A stretch of DNA of 6,283 nt from Candidatus Cloacimonadota bacterium (lineage in GTDB: Bacteria > Cloacimonadota > Cloacimonadia > Cloacimonadales > WRIO01). Each line of letters begins with the position of its first letter. Position 1 is the first letter of the stretch. The stretch lies in assembly GCA_023230175.1 (NCBI GenBank), contig JALNXV010000218.1, positions 1 to 6,283 on the forward strand. The letters are read 5' to 3'. The notes under the pieces were generated by a model, which was not told the origin of the DNA, made no database searches, and was given only the letters and a program-made list of their open reading frames with translations. Shown piece by piece: positions 1 to 6,164 of this stretch. A program made the position numbers and the translations under genes.

Positions 1-84
1 ACACTTAAGTTTAATGTATAAAACCCCTTCATATATTTATAAAAATAGTATTGAAAATCAGATTGCTTAAGGAAATTTAAAGAT

Positions 85-141
85 ATGAATAAACAAAAAA
101 ACTGTCAACCATATTTAGGACTTGACATTACAAAGATTTAA
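85..141 (+). CDS. Candidate 18-codon small ORF or leader peptide
   Basis: The ATG at 85 is preceded by AAGGAA (69-74) at a spacing of 10 nt, and the frame closes with TAA at 139-141. The product would be MNKQKNCQPYLGLDITKI. It has no signal peptide, transmembrane segment or run of a single amino acid as seen in classical attenuator peptides. The stop lies 10 nt before the left arm of the hairpin at 152-191, so the order is ribosome site, short ORF, hairpin. The ribosome site overlaps the TAA (68-70) of a frame open from the left edge, the same arrangement as at the 6165/6154 gene junction. Chance is a real explanation for an ORF this short in AT-rich DNA. Confidence 0.2.
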   Translation: MNKQKNCQPYLGLDITKI

Positions 142-151
142 CTTCAAAACG

Positions 152-191
152 AGGGACCTCCAGGATGGTTTTTTTCTTCTTGGAGGTCCCT
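152..191 (+). terminator. Strong hairpin, probable intrinsic terminator
   Basis: AGGGACCTCCA (152-162) pairs perfectly with TGGAGGTCCCT (181-191), giving an 11-bp GC-rich stem around an 18-nt loop that contains a T run (169-175). The plus-strand tail is T-rich (TTATTTCTCT) but lacks an uninterrupted T tract, so the terminator is not textbook. It would end transcription entering from the left and insulate the gene at 308. On the minus strand the hairpin is followed only by CGTTTTG. The right arm contains GGAGGT and the left arm its complement ACCTCC, but no start codon lies at a useful distance downstream. Confidence 0.5.
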
Positions 192-223
192 TATTTCTCT
201 GTCAAAAAAATAAAATATTTTGA

Positions 224-254
224 CTTCGTGTCGCCAAAATGGCTTCCGTGTACC
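224..254 (+). repeat. Imperfect direct repeat around a short palindrome, possible operator
   Basis: CTTCGTGTCGCC (224-235) and CTTCCGTGTACC (243-254) are imperfect copies that differ by one inserted C and one substitution. Between and overlapping them is GCCAAAATGGC (233-243), whose ends GCCA and TGGC are inverted repeats. The segment is more GC-rich than its flanks and abuts the TATAAT at 257. This is what an operator or activator site could look like, but the sequence alone does not show binding. Confidence 0.3.
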
Positions 255-256
255 AC

Positions 257-262
257 TATAAT
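257..262 (+). promoter_or_regulatory. Possible -10 box upstream of the gene at 308
   Basis: A perfect TATAAT lies 45 nt before the ATG at 308 and would give a 5' leader of about 40 nt. No good -35 hexamer sits 16-18 nt upstream, where the sequence reads around GCCAAAATG. The best TTGACT (220-225) is 31 nt away and cannot pair with this -10. If functional, the promoter may need an activator, and the direct repeat at 224-254 just upstream is a candidate binding site. AT-rich DNA gives such hexamers by chance. Confidence 0.35.
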
Positions 263-307
263 ATATAGAGGTATATTTTTATTAATAAATAAAGGAGATT
301 AAAAAAA

Positions 308-796
308 ATGAAAAATCAAAGAGAAAACGCTTCATCAATCAAGTTAATTAAAGAATTATGGGATTATTTAATTTTTGCTTACGACATCAAAACTCTTTCC
401 GGCAGGTTTGGAAACTTTGTCTTTTACTCTTTTGAAAAAACTCGGAAAACATATTTAAGGACATATCGCTATCCGAATTTAACAACACAAAATCATCTCA
501 ATGGTCGAAAAATTCAATTCGCATCTTTATTATGGAAACAGGTAAATAATGATTTTAAGGCAGACCTCAATGAGTATGCTAAAATGTTTCACCGACAGTA
601 TAGACAAAATAAATCTCTATATATAACGGGCTATAATATCTTTTCTAAATGTATTTTAAAAATAACACATCCTGTTAATACTCTTGAAGAACTTCAAGAA
701 ATTGCCGGAAATACAATAAATCAATGGATATTAAATGCATATCTTGATAAACTTGACTCAGAAATTAACTTTACGACTCATTTAATAAAGCCATAA
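308..796 (+). CDS. Small protein of unknown function with GxxGxxVFY pattern
   Basis: This is a 162-residue protein, and I cannot assign a function. The start is supported by AAGGAG (292-297), 10 nt before the ATG. There is no signal peptide or transmembrane segment, so it is probably cytoplasmic. The visible pattern is GRFGNFVFY (32-40), KTYLRTY (47-53), T60-Q61, R67, F71, W76, Y90-A91 and GYNIF (108-112). This resembles a loosely defined group of short proteins seen mainly in Bacteroidota and related bacteria (DUF6266-like): a 'GxxGxxVF' strand, 'GKTxxR', 'TxxQxxxRxxF', 'W', then 'G[YM][NS]xF' near the end of the conserved part. That link is from memory of the pattern and is tentative. The last 45 residues form a helical tail beyond the usual pattern. 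The gene stands alone on the plus strand and converges on the secreted-protein cluster, ending 49 nt from it, so it is unlikely to be co-regulated with it. Confidence 0.8.
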   Translation: MKNQRENASSIKLIKELWDYLIFAYDIKTLSGRFGNFVFYSFEKTRKTYLRTYRYPNLTTQNHLNGRKIQFASLLWKQVNNDFKADLNEYAKMFHRQYRQNKSLYITGYNIFSKCILKITHPVNTLEELQEIAGNTINQWILNAYLDKLDSEINFTTHLIKP

Positions 797-845
797 ATAA
801 AAAAAATCCTGTTTTGATATTAACCTTAATTATTACTTAAAAAGA

Positions 846-1784
846 TTATGAGTTAGCTTTTCTGACATATCGGAAACCTCTGTAATTAGTACGAACGTAT
901 GGGCTAGTATAATTACGAGTAACCGTCATACAACTTCCTGCTCCAGAACCAAAAGCCCCCCCACGGAGACAGCGACTGAGTCCACTATCAGGACCTGTTG
1001 GATTCAGATATGTTCCTGGTACATGTAAAGCATGCCAATCCCAACACCACTCCCAAAGATTTCCAGACATATCATAAAGGCCCAGTTCATTCGGTGCTTT
1101 GGTACCTACCGGTTTTGTTCCGTTTGGAGTGTTATTACCATCATACCAGGCTACCTCATCAATGTTATCGCTACCGGAATAAAGAGTGTAGAATGTACCT
1201 GCTTGTTGTGCAGGGACTCCACCACGTACAGCCCACTCCCACTCCATTTCAGTTGGCAATCGATAACCATTAACATCCATATTCATTATGATAGAGTCCC
1301 ACTCTCCATCTCTTATTATTGGACATACTCCCCAGTTATCCGGATTAGTATCTCCATTTTTGGAATAGACAGGGGTTAATCCTTCCTGAATACTACGAAA
1401 ATTTAAATAAACTATAGCATCATACCACGAAACATTCTCAACCGGTCTATTTGAATCACCAACGAATTGTGATGGTGTTGCAGAAATATGATTATTATTA
1501 TTTACCATAACTTCTTCCCATTCTGCCTGAGTAATTAGATAATTTGACATATAAAAAGAAGAAAGAGTAACCGTGTACTGTCCGCTGTTTGTTTGAAAAG
1601 TCCCACCTTCAACGACAACCATACTTCCTAAAGGAGGTGGTGGTGTAGCTGAAAAGGAAATGCTTTCTATCTCATTAATATTAAAAGTAACCTGTGTTCC
1701 ATCAGTTTTATGAATAATTAATTGCGTAGCAAATATTGATATAATAAGACATACTATAAATAGAGTTAAATATATTTTTTTCAT
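846..1784 (-). CDS. Secreted SUMF1/FGE-fold protein lacking one FGE catalytic cysteine
   Basis: This 312-residue protein has a signal peptide (1-20) and belongs to the formylglycine-generating enzyme/SUMF1 family (PF03781). Hallmarks are MVVVEGGTFQ (55-64), NRPVENVSWYDA (112-123), GYRLPTEMEWEWAVRGG (173-189), NELGLYDMSGNLWEWCWDW (232-250), RGGAF (274-278) and GFR (303-305). True FGEs use a Cys-x4-Cys pair after the RGGS-type motif to oxidise sulfatase cysteines. Here the first position is Ser280 and only Cys285 remains, so formylglycine formation is unlikely. Many bacterial SUMF1-domain proteins share this state and serve as binding or surface scaffolds. Residues 22-45 form a short beta-rich module also found in the upstream 153-residue protein. 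There is no C-terminal sorting domain, so it may be periplasmic. AGGAG (1791-1795) lies 6 nt before the ATG, and the gap to the upstream gene is 13 nt, so the two genes are probably cotranscribed. Confidence 0.93.
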   Translation of the reverse strand: MKKIYLTLFIVCLIISIFATQLIIHKTDGTQVTFNINEIESISFSATPPPPLGSMVVVEGGTFQTNSGQYTVTLSSFYMSNYLITQAEWEEVMVNNNNHISATPSQFVGDSNRPVENVSWYDAIVYLNFRSIQEGLTPVYSKNGDTNPDNWGVCPIIRDGEWDSIIMNMDVNGYRLPTEMEWEWAVRGGVPAQQAGTFYTLYSGSDNIDEVAWYDGNNTPNGTKPVGTKAPNELGLYDMSGNLWEWCWDWHALHVPGTYLNPTGPDSGLSRCLRGGAFGSGAGSCMTVTRNYTSPYVRTNYRGFRYVRKANS

Positions 1785-1797
1785 TTTTTTCTCCTAA

Positions 1798-2259
1798 TTA
1801 TTTAATCATTAACATTTTATTAATTTTTTGAGCTCCATTAACTGAGACCCTATAAAAATATACTCCGCTTGAAACAGAGTTATTCTGGTTATTTTTACCA
1901 TCCCAAGCTATAGAGTGATTCCCTTTTTCTAACTTCTTATTCATAAGAGTTTTTACCTTTTGACCCTTTGCATTAAAAATTTCGATCTGAGTTTTACCTG
2001 ACACATTTAACTCAAAAACAATATTAGTGACAGGATTGAATGGATTTGGATAATTTTTTAGAAACCTAATTGGAATTTTTTGTATTAAATTAACCATATC
2101 TGATATAGAGACGCTATCACTAAAGGTGATTTGCTCAATTAATGCTATTGGAATACTTATCGTTTCCCCTGATGTTAGATTTATATACAGTATTTCAGAA
2201 CAATTAAGTACCGAAATGCTTATTAACAACAACAAGAAACATAGAATCTTTTTTTTCAA
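1798..2259 (-). CDS. Small secreted protein: N-terminal beta module plus FlgD-like sorting domain
   Basis: This 153-residue protein is essentially a sorting tag with little cargo. A hydrophobic signal (about 1-20) ends at VLNCS. Cys20 could be a lipidation site, but Asn at -1 is a poor lipobox residue. A 24-residue module (24-47) matches that of the SUMF1 protein downstream. After about 20 linker residues comes a FlgD-like T9SS-type domain (about 68-153): YPNPFNPVTNI (70-80), IEIFNAKGQKVKTL (92-105), WDGKNN (119-124), SSGVYFYRV (130-138) and a final basic strand ending KMLMIK. In known systems such domains direct export across the outer membrane. The start is TTG, not ATG: the next methionine is residue 55, an in-frame TGA lies just upstream, and a consensus Shine-Dalgarno site is well placed. 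It sits 73 nt after the metallopeptidase gene and 13 nt before the SUMF1 gene. It may be a remnant that lost its cargo, a partner of the SUMF1 protein, or a genuine small surface protein. Confidence 0.88.
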   Translation of the reverse strand: MKKKILCFLLLLISISVLNCSEILYINLTSGETISIPIALIEQITFSDSVSISDMVNLIQKIPIRFLKNYPNPFNPVTNIVFELNVSGKTQIEIFNAKGQKVKTLMNKKLEKGNHSIAWDGKNNQNNSVSSGVYFYRVSVNGAQKINKMLMIK

Positions 2260-2263
2260 ACTT

Positions 2264-2271
2264 CACCTCCT
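2264..2271 (-). promoter_or_regulatory. Consensus ribosome binding site that fixes a TTG start
   Basis: On the minus strand this reads AGGAGGTG, an almost perfect complement to the 16S rRNA 3' end, with AGGAGG 6 nt before the TTG at 2257-2259. The frame has a TGA at 2263-2265 and no ATG until codon 55, which would remove the signal peptide. The TTG is therefore the only sensible start. The site is stronger than those of the neighbouring ATG-start genes, which may offset the weak initiation codon. Confidence 0.8.
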
Positions 2272-2288
2272 AATGTAGTTTCCAGAGG

Positions 2289-2315
2289 AGGCACATATTA
2301 CATAAATATGTGCCT
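2289..2315 (-). other. Intercistronic hairpin, possible weak terminator or mRNA stabiliser
   Basis: AGGCACATATT (2289-2299) pairs perfectly with AATATGTGCCT (2305-2315), an 11-bp stem with a 5-nt loop. It lies in the 73-nt gap, 17 nt downstream of the stop codon of the 1273-residue gene. In the direction of transcription it is followed by CCTCTGGAAAC with no U tract, so it is not a canonical intrinsic terminator. It could protect the 3' end of the large upstream message or partly attenuate transcription before the 153-residue gene. On the opposite strand it is followed by TATAATTATTTTTAT, which would suit a terminator for plus-strand antisense transcripts. Confidence 0.5.
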
Positions 2316-2332
2316 TATAATTATTTTTATAT

Positions 2333-5300
2333 CTATTTCATCAATAATAACTTTCTTGCGTATAGCTTATTATCTGCTTTTAATTGATAAAAATATATGC
2401 CTGTTGATACATTATTATTATTTGAGTCTTTACCGTCCCAGGTGATATTATAATTTCCTTTTGATAAATTACCCTTTTTAAGAGTCTTAACTTTCTGTCC
2501 TTTAATATTAAAGATGTTTAACTCTATTTGTGCAGCACTTGTGAGAGTAAAAGAAATAATTGTACTTGGATTTGCAGGATTTGGAAAGTTTTGATATAGT
2601 GTAACAGTACTTATTGCATCATTAACATCAAAGTAATCATCAGAATCGCTTTGAGAAAACAGTAAGTTTTCAAATATATTATTACGATTCATTACGTATG
2701 ACGAGAAAGATGAAGGTTTTAAATGACTCATAGTTGTATTAATGTTTGTAGACTTACTGTCATCAATAAACATAAATAAATACCCTAGATCTATAGTTGC
2801 AAATAAAGAGTCTGTATAGGATATTGGGTTATCTATTCGGCTTTCTAACCATGAAATAGCTGTTTGATATTGACTCTGATTTATCGCACAAACATTCTGA
2901 AGATACTCATAAAGATTGAGAACATCTGCATCCTGTCCAGTATAATTTTGATATAAATTTATAAGATTATCAAAATCATTGGTAGTCAATTTTTTTAAAG
3001 AAAGTAATTGCTTTGAAGTTTTGTTGAATAAGATACAAGTATCACTAACTGTTGCATAAAAATCCAATAATGCCGATTCAGCTATTAAGTAATCTTCATT
3101 TTTTATTGATTCTTTAGCTGATTTGTATGCTAATGGTATTAAAGATACATTATTCAAGTCATCTTCAGGTACCCAAACAGGATCATGCTCGTAAATATCA
3201 ATTGGTTCAAAATTTATTGCAGGATTAAATGATGTTCCAAAATAATTATTATTTAGTAATATCTTTTTTGGACTTGATGGTACATTCAAACAAATTATAA
3301 AAGGACTATCAATATTTATACTATGGTATATTTGATTAAATTCAATAAATTCAGGAGCACTATCATAATCAAAAAGAATTTGGGTATATTTATTATTAAT
3401 AATTTTCTGATAAGGCATTGATTTTGAACCTTCTAAAGACCATAATGGTTTTCTAAAAGCTACGATCCCATAATCATTATTTTCTATAATATTTGCATTT
3501 GATATATTTGCACCAGCATGATATAATTGAATACCAATTTTATTATTGGATAGTTGATTATTCTCAATATACCCATTTGTTGATTCAAATAATGATATAC
3601 CTATACTGTAATTTTGAACTAAGTTGTTGTATATAGCATATTTGTCAATAGAATTTAACTGTATAGCATCTGTACTGTTATTATGTCCAATAAACGTGCT
3701 ACCATATACTTCTGCTGTTGCACCTGGATATTTTGAAAAAGCATTTATGTAAGAATTATTAAAAGTAGAATTATCTACAGATAAAGAACTGTTTTTCTGA
3801 TAAACAGCACTGTTGTCAAAAGTACTCTCAATAATACTCATCGCTGTATTAGAAACTAAATTTGAATTCATAAATGCGATTTGACTTAAGGTTACAGGGT
3901 TAGAACTAGTAATTTCTAAACCATCCCAATATTTTGATTTATTTCCAAACGAAACATTAGTACCAATATTTATATTTCCATTTGCAATAAATCGACTACC
4001 CAAAACTCCGTCTTGAGATTTATTTGATCCTTCGACTGTACAACCACTTCCAATGATAAGGGAAGATTGTGGATTGGTGATTAAGCTACTTCCATAACCA
4101 AGAAATAAAGAACTGTTTTCTTCCATAATAAAGCTATTATCTATCACGATTGATAAACTATCATCTATCACTAAAGAATACATAGAAGGAATTGTAATAT
4201 CAGGAGTAACTATGTTTTGATCAAAATTAACATTTACAATATCAGAATAATTTGATTCCTGACCATTATTTTTAACTGCAGTTACTTTAAAAGAGGCTCT
4301 TTGCGGTATAAAAATTTGGGTTAAAGATCCAGGATAAAGTAAAGTAATATTAACATTGGTAGAATCTGTTGATGTTAATAAACTCCAATCAGAGATTGAT
4401 GTTTTATAGTAAACATTATAATGGCTAAACCCAGGTTGAATTTCAGTTAAAGGATGATTTGCCTGATACCATTGAATAGCACAAGACATGCCTTGGTTTT
4501 CTACTGTTAGCCCCATTGGTCTGGCAAGCGGTGCTTCATGAGGGTTGTCAAATCTAATTCTAAAGCTTACATTTCCATTATCCGGATTCTCTGATAATAT
4601 TTCAATAGAAAAATTTAGATCCTCTGACCAGTCAGGATCTATACAAGGATTTGACCATTTTGAAATTACTTTATTGTAGTTTAAACTAAATCCATCATAT
4701 ATGCTTCCAAAAGCAGCACCCATATTATGTCTTTCTTTTCCAATACCATTGATATTCTTGTTTGATGTATAATACCATGGAGCTTCAGAAGCAGGATTAT
4801 AAATAGCATAGTATCTATTCCATTTGTCTTGGTCTAGTGGAAACATCATACCACAATAATCTCTTACATCATAACCTTTTATATTCGGCTCACCTTTTCT
4901 TATTCTCAAATCTGATTTGGTTTGAATACGGTAGTCATCAGGTAAATTATTATAAAAATTATATCTTCCCTGAGCAGAAAGAAGATTTATGGAACCGTCA
5001 TAACCGCCAGGCTGAGGGTTATAGTCATAATTAGAATAACCGTCTCTAGGCTCTGGAAGATGAACTGGATCATAAAGATATTCTGAATTAAAATGGCCGG
5101 AATCAATTGCTCGATATATATATAAGCCCTTTCCCCATGCATTGTCATATAATTCGGACTCTTTTTGCCGGTTTTCTATAATATAATGCTTAGTGTCGGT
5201 AACTGGAATTTTTACAGCCATTCCGCTTGTAATATAATCGGATAAAGTGACAGTCTGATCAGAGCTAATTTCTATATAAGAAATCCAGCCTAATCTTTCT

Positions 5301-6154
5301 CTCTCCCATGCGTTCATGCCAACAATTTGTTGTCCATAACCAACCTGATTTCCATTAAGAGGGCTCAAGTTTGTTAATCTTCCATTATGACTCCCAACAC
5401 TATTTCGCCAAAATAGATCATGACAAAGTTCATGTACACAAACACCTTGTATATAATTAAACCCCCAAGCATATCCACCCTGTGTTGAACCTTTTAATGC
5501 CTTCACATTCTTCTGAATTCCATTAACAGTAACAACATCATTTGTTACATAAGTACTAAATCCACCAACTACTCCTGAATACCATATATCAGGAAAGTAA
5601 TATCCTAGACTTGATCTATAAACAAACCATACATAATCAATCATCCCATCTGGCACATTCATGTGATTATATGAGTTTCCCATACGCCAATTATCATACA
5701 AGCTAAAATCTACAAACTCGTCTAAAAACTGAAAAGCATCTTGTGCTACATCTCTATGGTGTGTATAATTATGATTTTCCGGCATGGTAAATCGATAAAC
5801 ATCTCCTATAATCTGAAACATACCGTTTGACATTTCATAAAAATACCTGGAAATGTTATTTGATATCCATTCTGCTTGTGTAGTATGTGCTGAGTTATTT
5901 ATGAAAGTATACTGTGGATTAGGCTCTCCGTTTACAGGCCATACATTATTGTTTCCTTCTTCGTTTTCCTGATCTATAAGAATTACGACTGCTTTTATTA
6001 TACCATCAGAAGGCATATAGCACCCACCTTTTTGAACTCGTATTTCTGTTTCTTCTTCAGTTGAATCACATAAATCAAATTGATTGGTATCTGTATTTGA
6101 GTAAACACAAGTAAAAATAAACATCATTATTAATGTAATACAAATCTTTCTCAT
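2333..6154 (-). CDS. Large secreted M6-like metallopeptidase with Fn3, beta-helix and sorting domains
   Basis: This 1273-residue multidomain exported protein has a signal peptide at about 1-19. Residues 50-500 resemble M6 (immune inhibitor A-like) peptidases: VVILID (56-61), PDGMIDYVWFVYR (168-180), the zinc motif HELCH (241-245) and NAWERERLGW (281-290). The metallopeptidase call is firm for the fold but tentative for activity. M6 enzymes normally continue HExxHxxGxxD, whereas here the glycine position is Phe248 and the aspartate position is Asn251. An Fn3-like domain follows (about 540-645). Next is a long Asn/Ser-rich stretch (about 655-985) of short strand-turn repeats such as NGYIENNQLSNNKIGIQLY (860-878), typical of a right-handed parallel beta-helix that binds or cleaves polysaccharide. 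A helical, TPR-like segment follows (about 1003-1165). The end is a FlgD-like sorting domain (about 1183-1273: NFPNPANPSTI, NIKGQKVKTL, WDGKD, TGIYFYQLK). AAAGGA (6161-6166) sits 6 nt before the ATG and overlaps the upstream stop codon, so the two genes are probably cotranscribed. Confidence 0.93.
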   Translation of the reverse strand: MRKICITLIMMFIFTCVYSNTDTNQFDLCDSTEEETEIRVQKGGCYMPSDGIIKAVVILIDQENEEGNNNVWPVNGEPNPQYTFINNSAHTTQAEWISNNISRYFYEMSNGMFQIIGDVYRFTMPENHNYTHHRDVAQDAFQFLDEFVDFSLYDNWRMGNSYNHMNVPDGMIDYVWFVYRSSLGYYFPDIWYSGVVGGFSTYVTNDVVTVNGIQKNVKALKGSTQGGYAWGFNYIQGVCVHELCHDLFWRNSVGSHNGRLTNLSPLNGNQVGYGQQIVGMNAWERERLGWISYIEISSDQTVTLSDYITSGMAVKIPVTDTKHYIIENRQKESELYDNAWGKGLYIYRAIDSGHFNSEYLYDPVHLPEPRDGYSNYDYNPQPGGYDGSINLLSAQGRYNFYNNLPDDYRIQTKSDLRIRKGEPNIKGYDVRDYCGMMFPLDQDKWNRYYAIYNPASEAPWYYTSNKNINGIGKERHNMGAAFGSIYDGFSLNYNKVISKWSNPCIDPDWSEDLNFSIEILSENPDNGNVSFRIRFDNPHEAPLARPMGLTVENQGMSCAIQWYQANHPLTEIQPGFSHYNVYYKTSISDWSLLTSTDSTNVNITLLYPGSLTQIFIPQRASFKVTAVKNNGQESNYSDIVNVNFDQNIVTPDITIPSMYSLVIDDSLSIVIDNSFIMEENSSLFLGYGSSLITNPQSSLIIGSGCTVEGSNKSQDGVLGSRFIANGNINIGTNVSFGNKSKYWDGLEITSSNPVTLSQIAFMNSNLVSNTAMSIIESTFDNSAVYQKNSSLSVDNSTFNNSYINAFSKYPGATAEVYGSTFIGHNNSTDAIQLNSIDKYAIYNNLVQNYSIGISLFESTNGYIENNQLSNNKIGIQLYHAGANISNANIIENNDYGIVAFRKPLWSLEGSKSMPYQKIINNKYTQILFDYDSAPEFIEFNQIYHSINIDSPFIICLNVPSSPKKILLNNNYFGTSFNPAINFEPIDIYEHDPVWVPEDDLNNVSLIPLAYKSAKESIKNEDYLIAESALLDFYATVSDTCILFNKTSKQLLSLKKLTTNDFDNLINLYQNYTGQDADVLNLYEYLQNVCAINQSQYQTAISWLESRIDNPISYTDSLFATIDLGYLFMFIDDSKSTNINTTMSHLKPSSFSSYVMNRNNIFENLLFSQSDSDDYFDVNDAISTVTLYQNFPNPANPSTIISFTLTSAAQIELNIFNIKGQKVKTLKKGNLSKGNYNITWDGKDSNNNNVSTGIYFYQLKADNKLYARKLLLMK

Positions 6155-6164
6155 TTTAATTCCT

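Larger units (their letters stand above)
1..307. other. Left intergenic/leader region without a confident gene
   Basis: No convincing gene lies in this 307-base stretch. A plus-strand frame is open from the left edge to a TAA at 68-70 (22 codons) and could be the tail of an upstream gene. A minus-strand ATG at 30-32 also opens toward the left edge but has no Shine-Dalgarno site, so neither can be called. The stretch does hold an 18-codon ORF with a plausible ribosome site (85-141), a strong hairpin (152-191), an imperfect direct repeat (224-235 and 243-254) around a short palindrome, a TATAAT box (257-262), and the ribosome site of the gene at 308. Confidence 0.6.

Noticed and set aside
152..200. 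Riboswitch or ribosome-site sequestration by the GGAGGT/ACCTCC hairpin
   Set aside because: No ATG, GTG or TTG lies 5-10 nt after GGAGGT (182-187), and the gene at 308 has its own ribosome site. A terminator is simpler.
220..262. TTGACT (220-225) paired with TATAAT (257-262) as a sigma-70 promoter
   Set aside because: The spacing is 31 nt, far from the 16-18 nt needed.
797..845. Bidirectional terminator between the converging genes
   Set aside because: The 49-nt gap is AT-rich but I see no stem of useful length followed by a T tract on either strand.
998..1379. Two overlapping plus-strand open frames (998-1273 and 1032-1379)
   Set aside because: They lie antisense within the SUMF1 gene, whose translation carries clear family motifs. 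They have no ribosome site and give low-complexity, Pro/His/Cys-rich products typical of shadow frames.
2200..2259. Lipoprotein reading of the 153-residue protein (Cys20)
   Set aside because: The residue before the cysteine is Asn rather than Gly/Ala/Ser, so ordinary signal-peptidase cleavage is equally or more likely.
4837..5034. Plus-strand open frame of 65 codons
   Set aside because: It is antisense to the peptidase domain of the 1273-residue protein, has no ribosome site and no recognisable motif.
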